DNA of 64,000 nt from Bradyrhizobium septentrionale (GTDB lineage: Bacteria; Pseudomonadota; Alphaproteobacteria; Rhizobiales; Xanthobacteraceae): the NCBI RefSeq assembly GCF_011516645.4, contig NZ_CP088285.1:62001-126000 (forward strand). The letters are read 5' to 3'. The notes beneath the pieces are model-generated. The model was not told the DNA's origin. It searched no databases and saw nothing but the letters and a program-made list of their open reading frames with translations. Positions within the stretch are counted from its first letter, which is position 1; every line of letters starts with the position of its first letter. The translations under genes were made by a program, and so were the position numbers. Positions 24,193 to 33,816 of this stretch are shown one piece after another.

Positions 24193-25212
24193 ATGCGGCG
24201 CGCGGTAACGCCTGCGATCGTTCTGGCCGTGTTCGGTCTGCTCGTCGGCGGACTGTTCCGCTACGCCTTCGATGAGTCCGACGAGGCCTCGATCGCGAAC
24301 TATTCGCGCAGCGCCCTCGAGGGCGCCGCCATCTCCCTGATCGTCTGGGCGTCGCATCTCTATCTGGTCGCGCGCGGCGGCTGGCTGCGGCGGCGGCCGC
24401 TCATCGTCGAGTTGATCGGCCGCTCCGTCATTCTGACCGCCATCGTCGCAGTCGCCGCGGTCGTGCTGGAGATCGTTCTGTACGGGCATGGGCTGGAGGC
24501 GAAGTGGATTCGCGACACCTTCCTGAAGATCATCGGCGTCGGCCTCTTGATGTCGATCCCGATCACGACAATCTACGAGCTGGTCCGGATGATCGGCGGG
24601 CGGACGCTGCTCAACGTCGTGCTCGGACGCTATCGCCGGCCGGTGCGCGAGGACCGCGTGCTGCTGTTTCTCGACCTCGTCGGCTCGACGTCGCTGGCGG
24701 AGGCGATGGGCGAGCTGCGCGTGCAGGAGCTATTGACGCGCTTCTTCTGCGACATCGACGACGCCATCGTGGCGCATGGCGGCGAGATTCACGCCTATGT
24801 CGGCGACGAGGTCATCGTGACGTGGCCGGCCGGCGCGGGCAAGACCTCGCGGCGTTATCTCGACTGCGTGTTTGCGATCGAGGACCGCCTTGCCAGGCGG
24901 GCCGGTCAGTATCGCAAGGAGTTCGGCGTGGTGCCCGCGTTTCGGGCCGGAATGCACGCCGGCCCGGTCGTGGTCAGCGAATGCGGGGTGTCGCGGCGGC
25001 AGATCGCCTATTTCGGCGACACCGTGAACGTCACGGCGCGGCTGCAGGCGCATTGCAAGGAGACTAGCCGGCCGCTGCTGATCTCGGGCGAGCTGCTTCG
25101 CCTGCTACCTTCAGAGCAGGATTTCGTCATCGAGCCGCTCGGCTCGACGCAATTGCGCGGGCGCGCCGCATCGATCGACATCTTTGCCGTCGCGCGGCGT
25201 GCGTCGTCCTAA
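24193..25212 (+). CDS. Membrane adenylate/guanylate cyclase (class III)
   Basis: A 339-residue protein. Residues 1-145 contain about four membrane helices (PAIVLAVFGLLVGGLF, SVILTAIVAVAAVVLEIVLY, IIGVGLLMSIPITTIYELV). Residues 155-335 form a class III cyclase domain: LLFLDLVGSTSLAE supplies metal ligand Asp161, and IHAYVGDEVIVTWP supplies Asp205. The segment FGDTVNVTARLQAHCKE carries the transition-state Asn/Arg pair (NVTAR). It probably makes cAMP in response to a membrane signal. GGAGGTGGAGGG precedes the ATG. It is monocistronic, followed by a dispersed repeat. Confidence 0.85.
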   Translation: MRRAVTPAIVLAVFGLLVGGLFRYAFDESDEASIANYSRSALEGAAISLIVWASHLYLVARGGWLRRRPLIVELIGRSVILTAIVAVAAVVLEIVLYGHGLEAKWIRDTFLKIIGVGLLMSIPITTIYELVRMIGGRTLLNVVLGRYRRPVREDRVLLFLDLVGSTSLAEAMGELRVQELLTRFFCDIDDAIVAHGGEIHAYVGDEVIVTWPAGAGKTSRRYLDCVFAIEDRLARRAGQYRKEFGVVPAFRAGMHAGPVVVSECGVSRRQIAYFGDTVNVTARLQAHCKETSRPLLISGELLRLLPSEQDFVIEPLGSTQLRGRAASIDIFAVARRASS

Positions 25213-25231
25213 ATAATCCCTTAATGCGCAT

Positions 25232-25334
25232 TAGAGCGTTTTCGAGCGAAGCGGGCACCGGTTCGCGTGAAGAAAACGCGTCAAGACAAGAAGCTGGAAC
25301 TTCGGTTCTGATTCAATCAGAACCGAAGCTCTAG
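25232..25334. repeat. Dispersed repeat, GAGCGTTTTCGAGCGAAG family, copy 1
   Basis: It starts TTAGAGCGTTTTCGAGCGAA and continues CCGGTTCGCGTGAAGAAAAC, both shared with the element at 56533-56630. It ends in a 14-bp perfect stem (CTTCGGTTCTGATT at 25300-25313, one-base loop, complement to 25328). The rest of the spacer to the next gene shows no gene. Confidence 0.75.
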
Positions 25335-25499
25335 CTCCGACGGCTCCGTCGAAAGCGAAAATTGCATCGTGTCCGGTCGCGCCCCGTTAAGGATGCGATG
25401 CACCCGTATTTGCACCGGGTTCCACCTTAACGCACGTGTAAGACCGCGCCCTGCATGGTGCAGACAGGTGTCATTCAACAAAAACAAGGTTGCCCATCG

Positions 25500-26606
25500 A
25501 TGGCGCAACAGGCGTCACAATCGATTATTGCCGAACTCGAAGATGCGGTCCGGGACGGAACATCCGCCAAACGCGTGCAGACGCTGCGGCAGGTCACCGA
25601 TCTGTTCCTGAACGACGGCGACCGCCTCAACGATGAACAGGTCAAGGTGTTCGACGACGTGCTCTGCCTGCTCGTCGCGCGCGTCGAGACGCGGGCGCGG
25701 GCCGAGCTCAGCAAGCGGCTCGCGCCGCTCGACTATGCGCCGTTTGAGGTGATTCAGCACCTCGCCTGGGACGACGACATCGGCGTCGCGGGCGACGTAC
25801 TGACCCACTCCAGCCGCCTCTCAAGCGACGCACTGCGCGAGATCGCGAGCAGCAAGGGACAGGACCATCTGTTCGCGATCTCGGCGCGGGAAAACCTGCC
25901 CGCCTCCGTCACCGACGTGATCATCGACCGCGGCGAAGACAGAGTGATCCGGCGTCTCGCCAACAACGCCGGCGCGCAGTTCTCCGACAACGGCTATTCC
26001 TCGATCGTCGCCCGCGCCGAAGGCGACGACGAGCTGGTCGAGATCCTCGGGCTGCGCATCGACATTCCGGCCAAGCTGCTGCGCGACCTGCTGCAGCGCG
26101 CCAAGGATACGGTGCGCGCCCGCCTGCTCGCGATCGCGTCGCCCAGGGCGCGCGAGGAGATCAGCCAGGTGCTGAACGACATCGCGCAGGAAGAGGCCGC
26201 CGCTCCGCGCCGCAACTACGGCATCGCCGAAGAGCTGGTCAAGCTGATGAAGCAGCTGAACGAGCTCGATGACGCGGCCGTCTTCAAATTCGCCGAATCC
26301 GGCAAGTTCGACGAGGTCACGGTCGCGCTCGCCGTGCTCAACGACATGCCGATCGCGATGATCGAGCGCCTGATGCTCGGGCTGCGCTCCGACCTGATCC
26401 TGATCCCGTGCCGCTCGGCGCGGCTGAACTGGCCGACGGTCGAAAGCATCCTGCGCAAGCGGCCGCTGCCGCATTCGATCGACAACGCAACGCTCGAGAT
26501 CGCGCAGCGCGATTACCGGCGGCTGTCGCTGGAGACTGCACAGCGCACCGTGCGGTTCTGGCAGCTGCACAACAGGATCGAGAAGCAGCCGGTGGCGGCC
26601 GGTTAA
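25500..26606 (+). CDS. DUF2336 domain protein
   Basis: A 368-residue cytoplasmic helical-repeat protein typical of alphaproteobacteria. It reads MAQQASQSIIAELEDAVRDG, then RVQTLRQVTDLFLNDGDRLN DEQVKVFDDVLCLLVARVE and LAPLDYAPFEVIQHLAWDDD, the DUF2336 pattern of HEAT-like helical units. The function of the family is not settled. A start 45 bases upstream is open but would add an unusual glutamine-rich stretch; the ATG at 25500 has AAGG eleven bases ahead. A bidirectional terminator follows, shared with ilvC. Confidence 0.8.
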   Translation: MAQQASQSIIAELEDAVRDGTSAKRVQTLRQVTDLFLNDGDRLNDEQVKVFDDVLCLLVARVETRARAELSKRLAPLDYAPFEVIQHLAWDDDIGVAGDVLTHSSRLSSDALREIASSKGQDHLFAISARENLPASVTDVIIDRGEDRVIRRLANNAGAQFSDNGYSSIVARAEGDDELVEILGLRIDIPAKLLRDLLQRAKDTVRARLLAIASPRAREEISQVLNDIAQEEAAAPRRNYGIAEELVKLMKQLNELDDAAVFKFAESGKFDEVTVALAVLNDMPIAMIERLMLGLRSDLILIPCRSARLNWPTVESILRKRPLPHSIDNATLEIAQRDYRRLSLETAQRTVRFWQLHNRIEKQPVAAG

Positions 26607-26631
26607 CGTCCCTGCCGTCTTCGTGACAAAG

Positions 26632-26667
26632 AAAAAGGGTGGGCAACGCGCCCACCCTTTTGTTTTG
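26632..26667. terminator. Bidirectional terminator between the DUF2336 gene and ilvC
   Basis: AAAAAGGGTGGGC and GCCCACCCTTTT flank a short loop. There is a T-run on the plus side (TTTTGTTTT) and on the minus side (TTTTTCTTTG), so it serves both convergent genes. Confidence 0.88.
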
Positions 26668-26710
26668 GCGTGCAGGGCAAGCGAACCGCGCTCGCCCGGC
26701 AAATTCAGCC

Positions 26711-27772
<1,062 letters not shown>

Positions 27773-27880
27773 TCAGGCTTTCGGAAGGTCAGAACCGCCG
27801 GGCGCCCGCGAATTTCCGGCGTTGTCTAGAGCATTTTCCCCCTCAGGGGAAACCCCCATCTCGCATGCCGCGGTGCGGCA

Positions 27881-28489
27881 TCATGCGTCCATGAAGACCG
27901 GGTAGAGCGAGGCCAGGAGCAGGATGGCCATGACTACGTTGAAGGCACGGATCGCCCGGGGCGAGGTCAGGATCGGCCGCAGCGCGGTGCCGAACAAGGC
28001 CCAGACGATGCAGGACACCGTCCCCAGGATCAGGCTCAGGCCGACCTGGATCGCGATGTTCCACGGAAAGGCAGCGATCGCCGCATAGGCCGTGATGGTG
28101 CCGATCACCATCACCCAGCCCTTGGCGTTGATCCACTGGAACATGGCCGCGCCCCAGAACGTCATCGGGCCGCGGCCGCCCTTGTCGTCCTTGTCCGCCG
28201 AGGGCGGCTCGGCCATGGCGATGACGGCGGCGAGATAGACCAGGTAGGCGACGCCGCCATATTTCAGGATCGTCTGCAGCACCGGATAGGCGATGAAGAC
28301 CGCCCCTAACCCGACCCCGACCGCCCCGACCATGAAGGCGAAGCCGACCGTGATGCCGACGATGTGCGGCACGGTGCGGCGGAAGCCATAGGTCAGCCCC
28401 GACGACAGCAGCATGATGTTGTTGGGGCCCGGCGTGAAGAACATCACGACCGCGAACACGACAAAGGCGAATAGCAGCGAATTCGACAT
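27881..28489 (-). CDS. LysE family amino-acid exporter
   Basis: A 202-residue inner-membrane protein with about six helices. It begins MSNSLLFAFVVFAVVMFFTP, followed by GPNNIMLLSSGLTYGFRRTV, the conserved TPGPN segment of the LysE/RhtB family. Members export basic or neutral amino acids or homoserine lactones. It lies seven bases after the stop of the EamA-type gene, so the two are co-transcribed. Its place between the acetolactate synthase genes and ilvC suggests export of a branched-chain amino acid or precursor, but this is inference. Confidence 0.88.
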   Translation of the reverse strand: MSNSLLFAFVVFAVVMFFTPGPNNIMLLSSGLTYGFRRTVPHIVGITVGFAFMVGAVGVGLGAVFIAYPVLQTILKYGGVAYLVYLAAVIAMAEPPSADKDDKGGRGPMTFWGAAMFQWINAKGWVMVIGTITAYAAIAAFPWNIAIQVGLSLILGTVSCIVWALFGTALRPILTSPRAIRAFNVVMAILLLASLYPVFMDA

Positions 28490-28496
28490 GGTGCCC

Positions 28497-29375
28497 TCAC
28501 GCGACTTTCGGCAGAGCTTTTGGCCGCTTCGACAGCAGCATCACGGCGATGCCGGCGATGACAGTGACCATGCCGGCCAGCCGCAGCGGCCCGAACTTCT
28601 CGCCGAACACGATGCTCGAAGCGGCTGAGCCGACGAACGGCACCAGCAGTGCGAACGGCACCACCTGCGCCGCCGGATAATCTCGCAGCAGCCGGCCCCA
28701 CAGCCAGTAGGCGATGCTGGTGGAAATGGCGCCGACAAACAGCATGGAGACAATGCCGGCCGGCGACAGATGCGACAGCGACTGCCAGATCGGCTTGGCG
28801 CCCAGCGTCAGCAGCGACAGGCCGAACAACGGGACCGCCGCGCACAGGCAAAGCCATGCGAACAAATCGAACATCCGCGCGCCCTGCGCCGGCCGCAGCA
28901 ACAGGTTTCCGATTGCGAACGAGACCGGCGAGATCATCAGGATGGCAAAGGCGGTGACGCTGAAATCGTAGCCGACGGTGCCGCAGATCATCAGCAGGCC
29001 GATCGCTGCGATGGCGATGCCGGCGGTCTGCGACCGCGACGGCAGTTCGCCGAACAACAGCGCGGCAAAGCCGATGGTGAACAGCGCCTGGCTCTGCACG
29101 ATCACGCTGGTGAGCCCGACCGGCACGCCGTGGGCGATTGCGATCGACTGCGCAAGGAACTGGCCGAGGAACAAGGTGAGGCTGATTCCGATCAGGAGCA
29201 GCCACGAGACCTGGCGCGGCTTGCGCAGCAACAGGCACGGCAGGGCCGCGATGCCGAAGCGCAGCGCCGTCATCAATTCGGGCGGCAGCTCATCGAGCGC
29301 GATCCGGCTTGCGACGAACGCAAGCCCCCAGATCACCGCGACCATGACGGCGATGCCAACATCGGCCGGCTTCAT
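28497..29375 (-). CDS. EamA/DMT family transporter
   Basis: A 292-residue membrane protein with about ten helices in two EamA repeats (MKPADVGIAVMVAVIWGLAF, and again from about residue 150). Motif-like segments are VASRIALDELPPELMTALRF and SIAYWLWGRLLRDYPAAQV. DMT carriers commonly export amino acids or metabolites. Much longer in-frame extension upstream exists but would be very unusual; the ATG at 29375 gives the standard N-terminus, with only a weak AAGAAG site before it. It is followed after seven bases by the LysE-type gene, making a pair of candidate exporters inside the ilv cluster. Confidence 0.88.
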   Translation of the reverse strand: MKPADVGIAVMVAVIWGLAFVASRIALDELPPELMTALRFGIAALPCLLLRKPRQVSWLLLIGISLTLFLGQFLAQSIAIAHGVPVGLTSVIVQSQALFTIGFAALLFGELPSRSQTAGIAIAAIGLLMICGTVGYDFSVTAFAILMISPVSFAIGNLLLRPAQGARMFDLFAWLCLCAAVPLFGLSLLTLGAKPIWQSLSHLSPAGIVSMLFVGAISTSIAYWLWGRLLRDYPAAQVVPFALLVPFVGSAASSIVFGEKFGPLRLAGMVTVIAGIAVMLLSKRPKALPKVA

Positions 29376-29422
29376 TGTTGTTCTTCTTTTGCTTCCGTTT
29401 CGGTCGGGATTTCGGTTGGGAT

Positions 29423-30118
29423 CTAGATCTGTTGGTCCGGCATCGGTTTGCGCAGCAGGTAGGTACCGTGCAGCGGCGCGTGGTAATCGACGGAGACCAG
29501 CGTGAAACCGGTCTCGGTCAGCATGCGCTCCATCACCCAGCCGAAGGTCGAATATTCGTCGCGCATGTGGGTGATCACGCTTTCGCGCTCGAAATCGTGG
29601 TTCTTGATCGAGAAATCGGCCCACCCTTCGACATCGCGATCGACGCCGTCGGGCATGCTGACGAACACCATGTCGCGCAGATAGAAGTTGGCGCCGGGCT
29701 TCAGCGCGTTGAAGATCCGCGACAGCGCCACCGCCTTCCAGAAGTCGGGCAAATGATGCAGCGTGAACTCGCTGACGATCAGATCGTAGGAATTCGGCTG
29801 ATAGGCGAAAGACAACAGGCCGGCCGGCTGGGTCCGGATCTTCGCCTTGCGGTCGCGCGCATAGATTTCGGCGAGCCCGATCATCGCCGGCGAGATGTCG
29901 ATGGCGTCAACCTCGGCGCCCAGCAGCGCCGCTTCGGTCGCCAGCACGCCGTTGCCGCAGCCGATATCGGCGATCCGCCAGCCCGGCTTGGCGCCGAGCA
30001 TGGTCAGCGCCTGACGGGCACGGACATCGCTGTCCTCGCTGACGTCATAGATCGAGGCCACCGCGGTATCGAGACCGACCTGCCGCCGTTGCGTGTAGTA
30101 CCAGTCGCGCGCCAACAT
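29423..30118 (-). CDS. SAM-dependent methyltransferase
   Basis: A 231-residue class I methyltransferase. Motif I is WRIADIGCGNGVLATEA, followed by the acidic EVDAIDISPAMIGLAE and the motif IV-like YDLIVSEFTLHHLPDFW. The acceptor substrate is unknown. The gene starts three bases after the stop of the small acetolactate synthase subunit, with its ribosome-binding site (GGAAGGGATG) inside the end of that gene. The tight spacing shows translational coupling with branched-chain amino-acid synthesis. Confidence 0.85.
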   Translation of the reverse strand: MLARDWYYTQRRQVGLDTAVASIYDVSEDSDVRARQALTMLGAKPGWRIADIGCGNGVLATEAALLGAEVDAIDISPAMIGLAEIYARDRKAKIRTQPAGLLSFAYQPNSYDLIVSEFTLHHLPDFWKAVALSRIFNALKPGANFYLRDMVFVSMPDGVDRDVEGWADFSIKNHDFERESVITHMRDEYSTFGWVMERMLTETGFTLVSVDYHAPLHGTYLLRKPMPDQQI

Positions 30119-30121
30119 GAT

Positions 30122-30664
30122 TCACATCCCTTCCGGCCCGCGCGTGATCGCGGCCACCCCGGTTCGTGACACCTCGACCAGCCCCAGCGGGCGCATCAGG
30201 TCGATGAACTGACTGATCTTGGACGAGTTGCCCGTGATCTCGAACACGAAGCTCTCGGTCGTGGCGTCGATCACCCGGGCGCGGAACGCATCCGCCAGCC
30301 GCAGCGCCTCGACGCGGTGATCGCCACCGCCCCTCACCTTGACCATCGCAAGCTCGCGCTCGATCGAGCTGCCGGTCAGCGTCATGTCGACGACGCGGTA
30401 GACCGGGATCATGCGGTCGAGCTGATGCTTGATCTGCTGGATCACCATCGGCGTGCCCGTGGTGACGATCGTGATCCGCGAGAGATGTTTCTGGCTCTCG
30501 GTCTCCGAGACCGTGAGGCTCTCGATGTTGTAGCCGCGGCCGGAGAACAACCCGATCACGCGCGCGAGCACGCCGGGCTCGTTCTGCACGAGCACCGACA
30601 GCGTGTGCGTCTCGTTGGGATCGTGACGCTCTTCGAGGAAGTAGGCGGATGCGGGCTGGTTCAT
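30122..30664 (-). CDS. ilvN: Acetolactate synthase small (regulatory) subunit
   Basis: A 180-residue regulatory subunit of acetohydroxyacid synthase. The N-terminal ACT domain reads THTLSVLVQNEPGVLARVIG then LFSGRGYNIESLTVSETESQ, where valine binds. The C-terminal domain contains ERELAMVKVRGGGDHRVEAL and ITGNSSKISQFIDLMRPLGL, which activates the catalytic subunit. It is of the long IlvH/IlvN type. The symbol could equally be ilvH. It sits 21 bases after the threonine dehydratase gene and three bases before a methyltransferase gene. Confidence 0.95.
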   Translation of the reverse strand: MNQPASAYFLEERHDPNETHTLSVLVQNEPGVLARVIGLFSGRGYNIESLTVSETESQKHLSRITIVTTGTPMVIQQIKHQLDRMIPVYRVVDMTLTGSSIERELAMVKVRGGGDHRVEALRLADAFRARVIDATTESFVFEITGNSSKISQFIDLMRPLGLVEVSRTGVAAITRGPEGM

Positions 30665-30685
30665 GGTCGTCCCCTTACATGCTTT

Positions 30686-31672
30686 TCACGCCACCGCCCG
30701 CTGGGCGGCCGGCGCGGCATCCGTCCCGATCCAGGTCCGGAACAGATCGAAATCGATATTGCCGCCGCTCAGGATCAGGCCGACCCGCTTGCCGGCGAGC
30801 CTGGTCTTTTCCCGCAGCGCAGCCGCAAGCGCCGCAGCACCTGCGCCTTCTGCGAGATTATGAGTGTCGGTCCAGTAGGCGCGGATCGCCTGGGCGACCT
30901 CGTCGTCGGTGACCTGCACGATGCGGGAGGCGCCCTTGCGGATCAGGGCGAACGCATCCGCATCGGGAATCCGCGTCGCCATGCCGTCGGCAAGCGTGTT
31001 GCTCGTCTCGGTGGTCACGATCTTTCCGGCCGCAAGCGACAGCGCGTAGGACGGCGCCTCGGTCGACTGCACGCCGACGATCTCGGTCTTCAGCCCGAGC
31101 AGGTCGCGCGCCATGATGCAGCCCGAGATGCCGGAGCCCTGCCCGATCGGCACGTAGAGAATGTCGAGATCGGGCGCGGTGCGGAACAGTTCGAGCGCGT
31201 AGGTCGCAACGCCCAGCACCAGGTCCGGGTGGAACGACGGCACCATGTGCAGGCCGGCGAACTGGGCACGGCGCTCGGCCTCTTCCCGCGCCGCCTGGAA
31301 GTCGTCGCCATGCTCGACCAGCTCGGCGCCGAACGCGTGCATGGCGCGGTTCTTCTCGACCGAGTTGCCACGCGGCACATAGATTACGGCCGGCACGCCG
31401 TGACGGCCCGCGGCAAACGCCAGGCTCTGACCGTGATTGCCGCGCGTCGCCGAGATGATGCCGGGCACATCGGGCCGCTCGCGCTTCAGACGTTCGAGAT
31501 AGACCAGCCCGCCGCGCACCTTGAAGGCGCCAGTCGGGGTGTGGTTCTCATGCTTGACCACGACCTCGGTGCCGAGCCGTTCAGCCAGCAGCGGCCAGGC
31601 ATGCGCAGGCGTCGCCGGCACCGCGGTGCCGACGATCTTGTGCGCGCGCTCGAGCTCGTTGAGGTCAAACAT
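30686..31672 (-). CDS. Threonine/serine dehydratase without ACT regulatory domain
   Basis: A 328-residue PLP enzyme of the tryptophan-synthase-beta fold. The Schiff-base lysine is Lys51 in HTPTGAFKVRGG; the PLP phosphate loop is QGSGISG; a later SGGNID closes the cofactor site. It deaminates threonine to 2-oxobutyrate, the entry to isoleucine. The protein ends shortly after the catalytic domain and lacks the C-terminal ACT-like domain by which isoleucine inhibits IlvA, so it looks like the short TdcB/serine-dehydratase type. GGAAGG before the ATG at 31672 supports the start. It lies between ilvB and ilvN, separated from ilvB by a dispersed palindromic repeat. Confidence 0.85.
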   Translation of the reverse strand: MFDLNELERAHKIVGTAVPATPAHAWPLLAERLGTEVVVKHENHTPTGAFKVRGGLVYLERLKRERPDVPGIISATRGNHGQSLAFAAGRHGVPAVIYVPRGNSVEKNRAMHAFGAELVEHGDDFQAAREEAERRAQFAGLHMVPSFHPDLVLGVATYALELFRTAPDLDILYVPIGQGSGISGCIMARDLLGLKTEIVGVQSTEAPSYALSLAAGKIVTTETSNTLADGMATRIPDADAFALIRKGASRIVQVTDDEVAQAIRAYWTDTHNLAEGAGAAALAAALREKTRLAGKRVGLILSGGNIDFDLFRTWIGTDAAPAAQRAVA

Positions 31673-31701
31673 CTTGCCTTCCAGTCGCTCTGTTCTCTCG
31701 G

Positions 31702-31804
31702 CTGTCATCCCCGCGAATGCGGGGATCCAGTATTCCAGAGACGCCCGAGAACAATCGAGACGCCGCGGCGTACTGGATCGCCCGGTCGAGCCGGGCGATG
31801 ACAG
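31702..31804. repeat. Composite palindromic repeat (GATGACAG family), copy 1
   Basis: The outer arms are CTGTCATC (31702-31709) and GATGACAG (31797-31804). Inside are two sub-hairpins: CCCCGCGAATGCGGGG and CGCCCGGTCGAGCCGGGCG. GATCCAGTA also pairs with TACTGGATC. The right half (GCCGCGGCGTACTGGATC onwards) recurs at 35893-35937. It fills the gap between ilvB and the threonine dehydratase gene, where it could process or stabilise the operon mRNA. Confidence 0.78.
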
Positions 31805-31825
31805 TGAAGTTTGTGTCACGCATCA

Positions 31826-33601
31826 TCACACCAGCGCCTTGCCGCCGGAGAAGGCCCTCGCGGTGGCCTCATCGGTGGCTTCTTCCGGCAGCAGCATTTC
31901 GTTATGCGCCTTGCCCGACGGGATCATCGGGAAGCAATTCTCCAGCGCGGCGACGCGACAGTCGAACAGCACCGGGCGCTTGATCGCAATCATCTCCTTG
32001 ATCGCGCCGTCGAGATCGCCGGGCTTGGTCGCCTGCAGGCCGACGCAGCCATAGGCGTCGGCGAGCTTGACGAAATCAGGCAGCGCCTCCGAGTACGAAT
32101 GCGACAGACGGTTGCCGTGCAATAGCTGCTGCCACTGCCGCACCATGCCCATGTACTGGTTGTTCAGGATGAAGATCTTGATCGGCAGCTCGAACTGGAC
32201 CGCCGTCGACATCTCCTGGATCGTCATCTGCACCGAGGCGTCGCCGGCGATGTCGATCACCAGGCTGTCCGGATGCGCCACCTGGACGCCGACCGCGGCC
32301 GGCAGGCCGTAGCCCATGGTGCCGAGACCGCCGGAGGTCATCCAGCGGTGCGGCTCCTCGAAGCCGAAGAACTGCGCGGCCCACATCTGGTGCTGACCGA
32401 CTTCGGTCGTGATGTAGGTATCCTTGCCGCGGGTCAGCTCGAACAGGCGCTGGATCGCATATTGCGGCAGGATGATATCGTTGTTCTTCCTGTAGGACAG
32501 CGACTTGCGCGCGCGCCATTGCGCGATCTGCTGCCACCACGCCTTGATGTCGGGCTTTTTGGCTTCCGCCTTGAACACCTGCAGCAAGTCGCCGAGAATG
32601 TTGCCGGCGTCGCCGATGATCGGCACGTCGACGCGGATGTTCTTGTTGATCGAGGACGGGTCGATATCGATGTGGATCTTCTTCGAGCCCGGCGAGAACG
32701 CGTCGGTGCGGCCGGTGATGCGGTCGTCGAAGCGCGCGCCGACGCACAGCATGACGTCGCAATCATGCATGGTCATGTTGGCTTCGTAGGTGCCGTGCAT
32801 ACCCAGCATACCGAGCCAGTTCGGCCCCGACGCCGGATAGGCGCCCAGCCCCATCAGGGTCGAGGTGATCGGGAAGCCGGTCGCCTCCACCAGCTGGCGC
32901 AGCAGTTGCGAGGCCTCGGAGCCCGAATTGATCACGCCGCCGCCGGAATAGATCACCGGACGTTTGGCATTGGCGAGCAGCGCCACCGCCTTGCGGATCT
33001 GGGTCGCATCGCCCTTCACGCGCGGCGTGTAGGAGATGTGCACGTCCGACTTGCGCGGCGGATGATAGGTGCCGGTCGCGAACTGCACGTCCTTAGGCAC
33101 GTCGACCACAACCGGGCCGGGCCGGCCGGTGGTGGCGACGTAGAAGGCCTCGTGCAGCACCTTGGCGAGGTCGTTGACGTCGCGCACCAGCCAGTTGTGC
33201 TTGGTGCAGGGCCGCGTGATGCCGACCGTGTCGCACTCCTGGAAGGCGTCGTTGCCGATCAGATGGGTCGGCACCTGGCCGGTGATGCAGACCAGCGGGA
33301 TCGAATCCATCAGCGCGTCGGTCAGCGGCGTCACCATGTTGGTGGCGCCGGGGCCCGACGTCACCAGCACCACGCCGGGCTTGCCGGTCGAGCGCGCATA
33401 GCCCTCGGCGGCATGGCCGGCGCCCTGCTCGTGGCGGACCAGGATGTGCTCGACCTCGCTCTGCTGGAAAATCTCGTCATAGATCGGAAGCACCGCGCCG
33501 CCGGGATAGCCGAAGACATGCTGCACGCCGTGATCGATGAGCGCGCGCACGATCATCGCGGCGCCGGTCATCTGATTGGGATCGTGGCTCTTGTCGGTCA
33601 T
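31826..33601 (-). CDS. ilvB: Acetolactate synthase, large catalytic subunit
   Basis: A 591-residue thiamine-diphosphate and FAD enzyme that condenses pyruvate with pyruvate or 2-oxobutyrate. The N-terminal TPP-binding domain reads GVQHVFGYPGGAVLPIYDEI, with the catalytic Glu in HEQGAGHAAEGYARSTGKPG. The FAD/central domain has LGMLGMHGTYEANMTMHDCD and the C-terminal TPP domain DIAGDASVQMTIQEM, with the GDAS...N metal motif. Length is standard. It is the first structural gene of the ilv cluster and lies downstream of a leader peptide and attenuator. Together with the small subunit it forms the valine-inhibited enzyme. Confidence 0.96.
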   Translation of the reverse strand: MTDKSHDPNQMTGAAMIVRALIDHGVQHVFGYPGGAVLPIYDEIFQQSEVEHILVRHEQGAGHAAEGYARSTGKPGVVLVTSGPGATNMVTPLTDALMDSIPLVCITGQVPTHLIGNDAFQECDTVGITRPCTKHNWLVRDVNDLAKVLHEAFYVATTGRPGPVVVDVPKDVQFATGTYHPPRKSDVHISYTPRVKGDATQIRKAVALLANAKRPVIYSGGGVINSGSEASQLLRQLVEATGFPITSTLMGLGAYPASGPNWLGMLGMHGTYEANMTMHDCDVMLCVGARFDDRITGRTDAFSPGSKKIHIDIDPSSINKNIRVDVPIIGDAGNILGDLLQVFKAEAKKPDIKAWWQQIAQWRARKSLSYRKNNDIILPQYAIQRLFELTRGKDTYITTEVGQHQMWAAQFFGFEEPHRWMTSGGLGTMGYGLPAAVGVQVAHPDSLVIDIAGDASVQMTIQEMSTAVQFELPIKIFILNNQYMGMVRQWQQLLHGNRLSHSYSEALPDFVKLADAYGCVGLQATKPGDLDGAIKEMIAIKRPVLFDCRVAALENCFPMIPSGKAHNEMLLPEEATDEATARAFSGGKALV

Positions 33602-33667
33602 GGTTCGCTCCGGATGCGCTTGTTTTTGCGCGGCTTTTGTCAGTTCTCGTCAGTTCGGTTTCGGGCA

Positions 33668-33691
33668 ATAAAAAGGGGCCCCAGAGGCCCC
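33668..33691 (-). terminator. Attenuator terminator of the ilv operon
   Basis: On the minus strand GGGGCC, a five-base loop and GGCCCC are followed by TTTTTA, 67 bases before the ilvB start. It lies just after a large hairpin and a leader peptide rich in Ile, Leu and Val, so it is the conditional terminator of an attenuation system. Confidence 0.82.
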
Positions 33692-33693
33692 AT

Positions 33694-33741
33694 GCACACC
33701 GCCCGAATTTGGATGGCCGCTAGCCATCCCGGGCGGTGTGC
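33694..33741 (-). promoter_or_regulatory. Attenuator pause hairpin in the ilv leader
   Basis: The arms GCACACCGCCCG (33694-33705) and its complement (33730-33741) make 12 perfect base pairs. GGATGGC/GCCATCC (33711-33717 and 33723-33729) add seven more above a five-base bulge. The leader peptide stop codon lies in the apical loop, so ribosome position can decide whether this hairpin forms. Confidence 0.75.
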
Positions 33742-33785
33742 CTGGGTACGACGGCGATAAGGAGTTTGGTAATAATGTTGCGCAC
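33720..33785 (-). CDS. ilv leader peptide
   Basis: A 21-codon frame starting GTG and ending TAG. Residues 3-13 read NIITKLLIAVV, holding three Ile, two Leu and two Val, the end products that the operon makes. The run of regulatory codons lies just before a strong hairpin and a terminator. The GGGAAGA about 12 bases before the GTG could serve as ribosome-binding site. An in-frame ATG 36 bases upstream overlaps the -10 element and should not be transcribed. The layout is that of ribosome-mediated attenuation as described for rhizobial ilv operons. Confidence 0.8.
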   Translation of the reverse strand: MRNIITKLLIAVVPRHTARDG

Positions 33786-33816
33786 GATACGACCCAGTCT
33801 TCCCAAAGGTTGCGCG

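Noticed and set aside
32273..33760. A plus-strand frame of nearly 500 codons opposite ilvB
   Set aside because: Antisense shadow of ilvB; it also runs through the attenuator hairpins, which have their own explanation.
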